The notes beneath the pieces were generated by a model that saw only the letters and a program-made list of their open reading frames with translations, was not told the origin of the DNA and did not search any database. From positions 2,489,501 to 2,553,500 of the forward strand of contig CANLAD010000001.1 of assembly GCA_947488755.1 (NCBI GenBank): DNA of 64,000 nucleotides. The letters run 5' to 3'. Shown in pieces: positions 56,288 through 64,000 of the stretch (position 1 is its first letter; the number at the start of each line of letters is the position of its first letter). The stretch is from an uncultured Erythrobacter sp. (GTDB lineage: Bacteria > Pseudomonadota > Alphaproteobacteria > Sphingomonadales > Sphingomonadaceae). Position numbers and translations under genes: made by a program.

Positions 56288-57043
56288 ATGATTGATATCG
56301 CAAAGCAGTATTTCGCCAGAATGGCGCCAGTCGCGATGGGCCTCGCGCTAGCGGGCTGCGCATATGCGGATTGGGGAGGTGACGTCGCCGGCGTATCGCT
56401 CGCTGAGCTGGATACGTCCGGCGATGCGCCGTCCAGCATCGAACTGGCCGGTCCAGATACCGTCATCATCACCGAAGGAACGACCTTCACCGTGGCGCTG
56501 GAGGGGGATACGTCTGCGGGAGACGCCATGCGCTTCGATCGCGACGACGATCGCCTCGTGATCGCGCGTGACAGCGACATTTATGACGGTTCGCGCAAGG
56601 CGATCGTGCGGGTTACCGCGCCCGCGGTTTCCGCCCTCGCAATCGCAGGCAGCGGCGAGCTCCGGGCGGCGACGCTGACGGGTGATTCAAGCATAGAGGT
56701 GGCTGGATCCGGCACGATCGATGTGCAGTCCATAACCGCCGAACGCCTTGTGATTGAGATTGCAGGGTCAGGCGAAGTCACCGGCGCGGGCACAGCGCGC
56801 GCACTTGAGGTGGAGATCGCGGGGTCAGGTGACGTACAACTCGCCTCGCTCTCGGCGGACGATGTCTCGGTTGAAATTGCGGGGTCCGGCGATGTCGAGG
56901 TTTCGTCCGACGGGCGAGCTTCGGCGGAGATTGCAGGGTCGGGCGATGTCACGGTCTTCGGCTCAGCCAGTTGCACGGTTGAGAGCGCCGGGTCAGGTTC
57001 GTTGACTTGCCAGCCACGCAGCGAAGCGGGCGCCGCCGAATAA
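56288..57043 (+). CDS. Head-GIN/DUF2807-type auto-transporter-like lipoprotein with AGSG repeats
   Basis: Lipobox LALAGCAY; repeated (I/V)AGSG(D/E)(V/L) units. Confidence 0.85.
   Translation: MIDIAKQYFARMAPVAMGLALAGCAYADWGGDVAGVSLAELDTSGDAPSSIELAGPDTVIITEGTTFTVALEGDTSAGDAMRFDRDDDRLVIARDSDIYDGSRKAIVRVTAPAVSALAIAGSGELRAATLTGDSSIEVAGSGTIDVQSITAERLVIEIAGSGEVTGAGTARALEVEIAGSGDVQLASLSADDVSVEIAGSGDVEVSSDGRASAEIAGSGDVTVFGSASCTVESAGSGSLTCQPRSEAGAAE
56638..57002 (+). repeat. Degenerate in-frame repeats encoding seven AGSG turns
   Basis: AGSGEL, AGSGTI, AGSGEV, AGSGDV x3, AGSGSL at about 18-20 codon spacing. Confidence 0.8.
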
Positions 57044-57074
57044 AGGTTCGCGCGAAACGGACAGGACCGCATCG

Positions 57075-57407
57075 ATGCAGATGAAACAAGTAATCGTATG
57101 CGCGCTTCTCTCTCTGGCGGTCTCGGGATGCCTCGTCAGAACTGCAGCAGATGTCGTGACCGCGCCCGTCCGGGTCGGGGCGAAAGCGGTAGACCTGGCA
57201 ACGACCAGTCAATCCGAAGCGGACGAAAAGCGCGGGCGTGAGCTCAGGAAACACGAAGAACGCCTCGGCAAACTGGAGCGCGAGTACGAAAAACAGCTCG
57301 CGCGGTGCAACGAGGGCAATGCCGAAGCTTGCAACGACGCACGCGAAACCCATGCCGAGATCGAGATACTTCTTCCGACGATCCCAGCAGAGCCCGACGA
57401 GAAATGA
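57075..57407 (+). CDS. Small lipoprotein of unknown function
   Basis: VIVCALLSLAVSGCLVRTAADVVTAPVRVGAKAVD lipobox; charged helical C-terminus. Confidence 0.7.
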   Translation: MQMKQVIVCALLSLAVSGCLVRTAADVVTAPVRVGAKAVDLATTSQSEADEKRGRELRKHEERLGKLEREYEKQLARCNEGNAEACNDARETHAEIEILLPTIPAEPDEK

Positions 57408-57414
57408 GAGCGGT

Positions 57415-58353
57415 TCAATCGACCGGAGCTGCCGCGCGCAGCAGTCGGTCGTTTATCGCGCGGCCCAGCCCCTCATTCGGGACCGGAGCGACGGCGATCC
57501 GGGATTTGTCGGCCTGCGCGGCTAGGTGCAAGCAATCGTAAAGGCGCGCAGCCGCCTCGGCGAGATCGCCTGCAGATGACAGGCTGACATCGCCACGTAC
57601 TGGCCCGAAGCCAATCAGGAATTCGTTGTGCTCTGCCTCGCGCGCGTCGAGCCTGACGGGCTTACCCGGCGCGTAATGGCTCGCAAGCTGGCCGGGCGCT
57701 TCGATCCGCTCCAGCACACTCGAACGATCTACTCTTTGAAATCCATCGACCGGCCCGGTCCGAAGCTCATCGATCGATCCATCGTCACGCACCGCAAGGA
57801 TCGTCGACTCCACGCCCGTCTCAGTCGCTCCGCCATCAAGCACCATGTCGATCCGTCCATCGAGAGAAGCAAGAACATGCTCTGGCGAAGTCGGGCTGAT
57901 GAAACCGCTGCGATTGGCTGATGGCGCGGCGAGCGGAAAGTCCAGTTGCGCGAGCACAGCCTGAGCGACGCGATGCGCCGGAACCCTGATGGCCACACTC
58001 GGCAATCCGGCAGTGACCGCCTGCGCCAACCCGCTGTCGCCTCGCTGGGGCACGACCAGTGTCAGCGACCCGGGCCAGTGCTTTTTTGCAAGTGCTTCAG
58101 CCTTTGGCGAAAAGGCTCCGAACCGCCGGGCTTGCGAAAGATCGCGAACATGCACGATCAGGGGATTGGTGCTGGGCCGTCCCTTCGCCTCATAGATTCT
58201 CGCGACCGCCGCGTCGCTGTCGGCTCTGGCGGCGAGACCATACACGGTCTCGGTCGGGATCACGACCAGGCCGCCTTGCGCCAGCACTGCTGCAGCCTCG
58301 GCAATACCGGTCTCGTCCGCGGGAATGACAGGCGTTGTGTGCTTGCCGCTCAT
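57415..58353 (-). CDS. L-threonylcarbamoyladenylate synthase (Sua5/TsaC type)
   Basis: GGLVVIPTETVYGLAARADSDAAVARIYEAKGRPSTNPLIVHV; C-terminal Sua5 extension. Confidence 0.94.
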   Translation of the reverse strand: MSGKHTTPVIPADETGIAEAAAVLAQGGLVVIPTETVYGLAARADSDAAVARIYEAKGRPSTNPLIVHVRDLSQARRFGAFSPKAEALAKKHWPGSLTLVVPQRGDSGLAQAVTAGLPSVAIRVPAHRVAQAVLAQLDFPLAAPSANRSGFISPTSPEHVLASLDGRIDMVLDGGATETGVESTILAVRDDGSIDELRTGPVDGFQRVDRSSVLERIEAPGQLASHYAPGKPVRLDAREAEHNEFLIGFGPVRGDVSLSSAGDLAEAAARLYDCLHLAAQADKSRIAVAPVPNEGLGRAINDRLLRAAAPVD

Positions 58354-58426
58354 CGCATCGTCGCTATATCCTTGGGCGGTGCCTGCCAAGGCGTCCCCTC
58401 CCAAACCGCACAGGATTGCCCGAACC

Positions 58427-60169
58427 GTGACCCCCTATACGCCCCCCACCCAGGATCAGTTGCTCGCCATTCGCGTCAATGCCGGCATGGAAGAGCTCGC
58501 GCAGTCTGAAAAGTTCGCGCACGCCGAACCCGATCTCGTCGAGGCGATCGTCGAGGGCGTGGGGCAATTTGCCGCCGGGGAATTCGCACCGCTCAACCGT
58601 ATCGGCGATACTGAGGGCGCGCGGCTCGAGAACGGTGTGGTGCGGCTGCCGGATGGCTTCAAGGAAGCTTACGACGCCTATGTCGAGCAAGGCTGGAACG
58701 CGATTGCCAGCCCGGAAGAGTTCGGCGGACAGGGCCTGCCCTTCACGCTGTCTTGCAATGTGCTCGAAAATCTCGGCGCGGCGAACATGGCTTTCAATCT
58801 GCTGCCGATGCTTTCGGTCGGAGCGATTGAAGCTCTGGAGCACCACGGCAGCGAAGCGCAGCAAAAGCGCTTCCTCCCCGATCTGGTCAGCGGCAAATGG
58901 TCGGGCACGATGAACCTGACCGAACCCGCGGCGGGCAGCGATGTGGGCGCACTGCGCTCCACCGCCGAACCGATTGCGGACGGCGAGCATGCGGGCAAGT
59001 ACCGGATCGCAGGTCAGAAGATCTACATCACCTGGGGCGATCACGAGCTGGCGGAAAACATCGTCCACTTGGTGCTGGCGCGACTGCCCGATGCGCCCGA
59101 AGGCAGCCGCGGCGTTTCGATGTTCCTGGTTCCGAAATACCACGTTAACGCGGACGGATCGCTCGGCCCGCGCAACGATCTGCGACCGGTGAGTCTTGAA
59201 CACAAGCTGGGCATCAACGCTTCGCCCACCTGCGTCATGAGCTACGGCGACAACGGAGAGTGCATCGGGGAACTGGTGGGGCAGGAGAACCGAGGCCTCG
59301 CCGCCATGTTCACCATGATGAACAATGCCCGCATCAATGTCGGCAATCAGGGCAATCAGATCGCAGAGCGCGCGACACAGCAGGCGATGGCTTATGCCCT
59401 CGACCGAGTGCAGTCGGCCCGCGCCGGATCGCCCGATCGCAACCCGGTCGCCATTATCGAGCATCCTGACGTGCGGCGCATGATTCTGCGGATGAAGGCG
59501 CTGACCGAGGGGTGCCGCGCGTTGCTTTACTATTGCGCGGGGCAAGTCGACCGCGGAACGATCGGCGATGTCGACTCCAAAAACCGCGCCGAAATTCTAG
59601 TGCCATTATTGAAAGCATGGGGCACCGATATCGGAGTCGAGGTTGCCGGGATCGGCATCCAGGTCCACGGTGGCATGGGCTTCGTTGAAGAAACCGGCGC
59701 GGCTCAGCACTGGCGCGATTCGCGCATTGCTCCGATCTATGAAGGCACCAACGGCATCCAGGCCGCCGACCTCGTGACCCGCAAACTCGGGCTCGAAAAC
59801 GGCGAGGCGATGATCGCGCTGTTCGAGGAAATCGCGCGCGATGCAAGCGGGGAAGCGGCTCTCGCAGCGCTCGCGCAGGAATGCGCCGCAATCACGCGCT
59901 GGATGCGCGACGAAGCGAGCCTCGATGATCGACTGGCCGGCAGCGTACCCTTCACCACGATGGCGGCGGTCGCCGTCGCGGGGTGGCAGATGCTGAAGCA
60001 GACGCGGGCCATCGCACAAGGCGCAGCCCCCTCGCTCGCCGAAACGAAGCCGGTGACGACCCGCTTTTTCCTCGACCGGATTGTCCCCGAAGCGACCGGG
60101 ATGAAGGCGAGCGCGATTGCAGGGGCAGATCTGCTTTACACCATTCCGGTAGAGAAGCTCGCCGGTTGA
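58427..60169 (+). CDS. Acyl-CoA dehydrogenase (with C-terminal extension)
   Basis: LTEPAAGSDVGALRSTAEP, GIQVHGGMGFVEETGAAQHWRDSRIAPIYEGTNGIQAADL; GTG start proposed. Confidence 0.93.
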   Translation: MTPYTPPTQDQLLAIRVNAGMEELAQSEKFAHAEPDLVEAIVEGVGQFAAGEFAPLNRIGDTEGARLENGVVRLPDGFKEAYDAYVEQGWNAIASPEEFGGQGLPFTLSCNVLENLGAANMAFNLLPMLSVGAIEALEHHGSEAQQKRFLPDLVSGKWSGTMNLTEPAAGSDVGALRSTAEPIADGEHAGKYRIAGQKIYITWGDHELAENIVHLVLARLPDAPEGSRGVSMFLVPKYHVNADGSLGPRNDLRPVSLEHKLGINASPTCVMSYGDNGECIGELVGQENRGLAAMFTMMNNARINVGNQGNQIAERATQQAMAYALDRVQSARAGSPDRNPVAIIEHPDVRRMILRMKALTEGCRALLYYCAGQVDRGTIGDVDSKNRAEILVPLLKAWGTDIGVEVAGIGIQVHGGMGFVEETGAAQHWRDSRIAPIYEGTNGIQAADLVTRKLGLENGEAMIALFEEIARDASGEAALAALAQECAAITRWMRDEASLDDRLAGSVPFTTMAAVAVAGWQMLKQTRAIAQGAAPSLAETKPVTTRFFLDRIVPEATGMKASAIAGADLLYTIPVEKLAG

Positions 60170-60181
60170 GCTTTCGTAAGG

Positions 60182-61657
60182 CTATTGAGGCGTCGAACGC
60201 CGCAGATAGTCCTCTTCGAACGTAGCGCGCGGATCGGTCAGCTCGCGCGGCGGGCGCAGCGGTTCGCCACTGACCCGCGCAACCCCCGCACCCGGTTCAC
60301 TTTCGGGTGCGTAGGTGCGCCAGATAATCCCGGCCGTATCGTCCGACACCAGCAACGAGCCATCGTCGGCCCATTCGACCCAGGTCGGGCGGCCCTTCGT
60401 CGTGCCATCTTGGTTGAGGAAGCCAGTCAGCACGGGAACCGGCTTTCCCATCGGATTGCCGCGCTCATCGAAAGCGACGTAGACGACATCATATCCCGAA
60501 GGCGGCTTGCGGTTCCATGAGCCATGTCGCGCCACGAACGCACCACTGGCAAACGCATCACCCATGCGGTGCCCCTCTTTTGTAAAGACCAGGCCAAGCG
60601 CCGCGACGTGGGGGCCGAGTGCGAATTCGGGATAGCGCGCATACTCGGTCAAGAAGCTGGGCATGGGGGCATCAACACGCCGGTCGATGTTGTTTTTGTA
60701 ATAGATCCAGGGCCAGCCATATTGTGCGCCGACCGGGACGTTGGTGAGGTAGTCAGGCACGAGGTCCGATCCCAGCATGTCGCGCTCATTGACGGTCGTC
60801 CATAATTCACCCGACCACGGGCTGAAATCGAGGCCGTTGGGATTGCGCAAGCCTGCGGCAAACATGCGCTGCCGGTCGTTTTCCAGATCGTATTCCCAGA
60901 TCGCTGCACGACCCTCTTCGACGTCCATGCCCTGCTCGCCGATATTGCTGACCGAACCGACTGCGACGAACAGTCGATCTCCATCGGGATGCACTTCCAT
61001 ATTGCGCATCCAGTGGCCGCCGCCCGCAGGCAGATCCATGAGCTTGCGCGGCGTCGAGGTCACGGCATTCGCGCCAAGCTCGTAATCAAAAGCGAGCACG
61101 GCATTGTGATTGGCGACGTATAATGTTCCGTCCAACCAGCTCATGCCTGAAGGCGAATCAAGCCCTTCGGAGAGGATCGTCCGCCGGATCTCCGCTACGC
61201 CGTCGCCGTCGCCATCGCGCAGCAGGACGATTTCGTTCGCGGAATCGCCAGCCGCGCCAGCTTGGGAGAACAGGTAACTCTCGACCCATCCGCGGATCGC
61301 AGCGAAAACACCGCCATCATCACCGCCATCACTCTTGGGCGACCGGGTGAGCGTGACCAGCACGTCCCCATTCGGCAAGGCATAGAGGACGCGCGGATGG
61401 TCCAGTCCATCAGCGAAGCGATTGACGGCGAGTCCGTCCGCCGGTTCCGGCAGCTGGCCCGTTTCCCAGCCAACGGGTTCGGCGATCTGCACTGTCGGAA
61501 TGCTCTCGGGATCAGGTTCCTGCAATGTCGGATCGGTGCCAGCAACGGCTTCAACCGAGAGGTCTGCCGTGTCTCCGCGGGTGACAATATACAACGCCGC
61601 ACCTGCAACGACGACAAAGACCACCAGGGCGATTGCGATTTTACGAAAGAGAGCCAT
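60182..61657 (-). CDS. PQQ-dependent sugar/sorbosone dehydrogenase-like protein, membrane anchored
   Basis: GLDHPRVLYALPNGDVLVTLTRSP; GLRNPNGLDFSPWSGELWTTVNERDMLGSDLVPDYLTNV; GSWNRKPPSGYDVVYVAFD. Confidence 0.85.
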   Translation of the reverse strand: MALFRKIAIALVVFVVVAGAALYIVTRGDTADLSVEAVAGTDPTLQEPDPESIPTVQIAEPVGWETGQLPEPADGLAVNRFADGLDHPRVLYALPNGDVLVTLTRSPKSDGGDDGGVFAAIRGWVESYLFSQAGAAGDSANEIVLLRDGDGDGVAEIRRTILSEGLDSPSGMSWLDGTLYVANHNAVLAFDYELGANAVTSTPRKLMDLPAGGGHWMRNMEVHPDGDRLFVAVGSVSNIGEQGMDVEEGRAAIWEYDLENDRQRMFAAGLRNPNGLDFSPWSGELWTTVNERDMLGSDLVPDYLTNVPVGAQYGWPWIYYKNNIDRRVDAPMPSFLTEYARYPEFALGPHVAALGLVFTKEGHRMGDAFASGAFVARHGSWNRKPPSGYDVVYVAFDERGNPMGKPVPVLTGFLNQDGTTKGRPTWVEWADDGSLLVSDDTAGIIWRTYAPESEPGAGVARVSGEPLRPPRELTDPRATFEEDYLRRSTPQ

Positions 61658-61704
61658 TTCGGTGAGATAGGTCAGCCGTGCAGCGCGGACAACAGGATAA
61701 ACCG

Positions 61705-62202
61705 ATGTACGATTTTCAGCCCGATTCCGATCTCGATCCAGCAGAGCGCTACCGCCAGCTCGCCGATGCGGCAGACGCGCTGACCAACGGCGAGATCGAC
61801 GCGATCGCCAATATGGCGAATATCGCTGCATTGATGTGGGAGTTTATCCCGGACCTCAACTGGGCTGGCTTTTACCGGGTCGTTTCCAACCGCGAGGAGG
61901 CTGATGAGCTGGTGCTAGGGCCATTCGTCGGCCGCCCGGCCTGCATTCGTATCCCGTTCCACCAGGGCGTCTGCGGGACAGCGGCGGCGAGCGGTGAGAC
62001 GCAGCTGGTCCACGATGTCCACGCCTTTGCCGGCCACATCGCCTGCGATGCGGCAAGCCGATCGGAATTGGTGGTACCGATCCGAGTTAGCGGCGCCGTT
62101 AAGGCAGTGATCGACCTCGACAGTCCGATGGCCGGGCGGTTCACGGGTGACGACGCCGCCGGTGTAGAGCGGCTCGCTGAGACTATCGCGGATCGTATCT
62201 GA
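61705..62202 (+). CDS. GAF-domain free methionine-(R)-sulfoxide reductase-like protein
   Basis: NWAGFYRV...LGPFVGRPACIRIPFHQGVCGTAAASGETQLVHDVHAFAGHIACDAASRSELVVPI (three conserved Cys). Confidence 0.9.
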   Translation: MYDFQPDSDLDPAERYRQLADAADALTNGEIDAIANMANIAALMWEFIPDLNWAGFYRVVSNREEADELVLGPFVGRPACIRIPFHQGVCGTAAASGETQLVHDVHAFAGHIACDAASRSELVVPIRVSGAVKAVIDLDSPMAGRFTGDDAAGVERLAETIADRI

Positions 62203-62210
62203 TCGGATGT

Positions 62211-64000
62211 TTATCTGGGTTTACGCAGGCCGGTACTGTTTGCAGCGACTTCTCCATCGAGCTGTTGGGCCAATTCATCGCTGCCTCGCCCATCGGCTAC
62301 CAGGCGGATCGCGCCATAGCGGATAACGTCGCGCTCACGGTCCAAAGCGAAGGTCGCGCTTCCATCCGGCAGAGATAGCTTCGATTCGACCTTGAGCGTC
62401 CGCGCCGCATCCTCCCCGACCCGCAAGCTATATGTCCCATATGGCACGCGCTGGAACAGGAAGAAGCCGTCAAATTCACTGACGGTGCTTGCGGCGACGA
62501 CGCCTCTCGGATCGACAAGCTCAAGCCGCACACCCGCCTGCTCAACGCCGGACACGCTCAGGATCGACCCTTCGACCTCGCCCGTGGCCGAGATCGGCAA
62601 TTCTATCTTTGCAACCACGCCAGGTCGCGGCGTTATCACGATGCCCTTGCTTGATGGCGCGAGGAAGGGGTCTTCGAGCGATGTTTCATCGATCCCCACC
62701 AGAACAGGTCGGAAGGGGCGCAAATCGTCGACAATCGCGCGGCCGTTTTCGCCCGTTACGGCGTCAGTTCTACGCAGTCCCGCTTCGACCATCACGTTCT
62801 CGAGCAATTGCTCGCCCGGATCGCGGCGGCCATTGCCATCATCATCGCGGAACACGGTGACGGCCGCCTGCCCGCTGCGCGCCAATTTCGTGTTGGTCAC
62901 ACGCACACCGCCCGAGATTGGGTCCGGACCCAGGCTGAAGGCCAATTGCACAGCGGCACCAATGGCGCCGCTGGTGGTTACGAACCCATCGCCGCGTAGC
63001 GACAGGGTATCGAAGCGACGCGTATAGCCGGCAGTTAGGCGAAATTCGTCGAGCCGGGCGTTGTAATCGACCTGGCCCTGCAATTCTGCATCTTCGCCCA
63101 AGTCGCTATCAAGCCGTACTGTCGCCACCTCAAGACCGCGGTTAGGCCCAGCTGCAAGAAAAGTCGCGTTGCCGCGCACCCGAAAATCGCGGAAACGCAT
63201 ATTGGCAAGCAAACGCACGCGCGTGTCGGTCGCCGCGGGCGTGTCGATGCCCGCGCTGCGCTGTTGATGGTTGAGCTGCGCTGAGAATGCCATGCGCCCT
63301 GCTGTAGCCGAAGCGGTGAGGACAAATTCTTCGATACTGGAACCATCGGCCAATTTTGCGTGCGACACATCGCCTTGCAGCGGCATCGTAAACCGGCCGA
63401 GGCTCAGGGACGTGTCGAAGTTGAAGCCCGCGCGGTAATCGATTGTTTCAAAAGCAAATTCGCTTGCGAAGTTACCGAATGAAACCAGCGCATTTGCGCC
63501 GAAGTTGATATTTCCAACGCGCCCAAGCGCCGATGCCTCGGCCACCGTACCGGCGCCGAGTTCATGTGCTGTCGCCAGCTCCACCTGCATTCCGCCAAGC
63601 GATCGAATCAACGCTCCTTCCGCATAGGTGCGCCGCTCGCCGTCGAATACGAGGTTCTGAATGCTCAACATGGCGCTCGTTCGCCGATCCAATCCGCGTT
63701 CGACCCCCACGCCCCAGCGCCACTCGCGTGACCCCAAATCAATCCCGGTCCCGAGATCGATCAGGTCGCGATTATCCTGCAAAACGCCCGCCCAATAATA
63801 GGTCTGGCCGGGTTCGATCTGATTGAAACCGATCGGAACCGAGGTTCGATCGCGGCGAATTTGCCCTTGCGGCCCGTAGAGGACGACTTCGAGCTCGTTG
63901 CGCCCGAAGAACAGCTCAACCTCGATGAATTCGTAACGCCCGTCCCCACGATCGTCCTGAAAGGCGATCAGCTGACCATTGCGATACAGCTCAGCATCCC
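62211..64000 (-). CDS. Usher-like/beta-barrel outer membrane protein with SdrD-B-like domain (N-terminus beyond right edge)
   Basis: Open frame to edge (DAELYRNGQLIAFQDDRGDGRYEFIEVELFFGRNELEVVLYGPQGQIRRD...); FRDDDGNGRRDPGEQLLENV; long alternating barrel-like stretches. Confidence 0.6.
   Translation of the reverse strand, partial: DAELYRNGQLIAFQDDRGDGRYEFIEVELFFGRNELEVVLYGPQGQIRRDRTSVPIGFNQIEPGQTYYWAGVLQDNRDLIDLGTGIDLGSREWRWGVGVERGLDRRTSAMLSIQNLVFDGERRTYAEGALIRSLGGMQVELATAHELGAGTVAEASALGRVGNINFGANALVSFGNFASEFAFETIDYRAGFNFDTSLSLGRFTMPLQGDVSHAKLADGSSIEEFVLTASATAGRMAFSAQLNHQQRSAGIDTPAATDTRVRLLANMRFRDFRVRGNATFLAAGPNRGLEVATVRLDSDLGEDAELQGQVDYNARLDEFRLTAGYTRRFDTLSLRGDGFVTTSGAIGAAVQLAFSLGPDPISGGVRVTNTKLARSGQAAVTVFRDDDGNGRRDPGEQLLENVMVEAGLRRTDAVTGENGRAIVDDLRPFRPVLVGIDETSLEDPFLAPSSKGIVITPRPGVVAKIELPISATGEVEGSILSVSGVEQAGVRLELVDPRGVVAASTVSEFDGFFLFQRVPYGTYSLRVGEDAARTLKVESKLSLPDGSATFALDRERDVIRYGAIRLVADGRGSDELAQQLDGEVAANSTGLRKPR

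Noticed and set aside
1-64000. CRISPR arrays, tRNA/rRNA genes, IS elements, prophage or toxin-antitoxin operons
   Set aside because: None recognised by eye; no regular repeat-spacer pattern, no tRNA cloverleaf with CCA end, no transposase/integrase motif in the ORF list. A dedicated scan (tRNAscan, ISfinder, CRISPR finder) would be needed to exclude small cases.
1-64000. Frequent CGCAATTG/CAATTGC words across the window
   Set aside because: Most occurrences are inside genes as Gln-Leu or Ala-Ile codon contexts; could be codon preference. Needs a Markov-corrected word count before any claim.

Overview
This window looks like an ordinary chromosomal segment of a high-GC alphaproteobacterium, probably Sphingomonadales/Erythrobacteraceae-like (inferred from gene content, not tested). 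It is densely coding. I recognised no rRNA, tRNA, CRISPR array, transposase or integrase. Housekeeping blocks: pdxH (edge), a DnaJ-family protein, BrkB/YihY and fabI; coq7-like, dsbB, ctpA, envC-like, rlmH, rsfS and nadD; lytM peptidase-bactofilin; fadD and TrcR/DUF1013; DUF1192 and clpA; gamma-carbonic anhydrase, GNAT and hemB; Suv3-like helicase, S4 protein, fdxA, BrkB and carD; tsaC, acyl-CoA dehydrogenase, sorbosone/PQQ-type dehydrogenase and fRMsr. The main accessory block (about 3.3-26.8 kb) is a Wzx/Wzy-type exopolysaccharide locus. It appears to combine a UDP-L-FucNAc pathway (CapE/F/G-like), a diacetamido-uronic acid pathway (WbpB/E/D-like with a TviB/WbpO-type dehydrogenase), Wza/Wzc, an O-antigen ligase-like protein and several unassigned proteins. 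Other points worth a second look: a PlcP-Agt-like lipid-remodelling gene pair with a Pho-box-like half-site and its own terminator; an incomplete ligase/exonuclease DNA-repair cluster flanked by an AT-richer HTH islet with an orphan terminator; an RNA hairpin in the lytM-bactofilin leader; an EnvC-like protein with a degenerate LytM site; a ClpA with a basic tail; and a truncated usher-like outer membrane protein at the right edge. I found no wholly novel system with certainty. The best candidates are given with tests.
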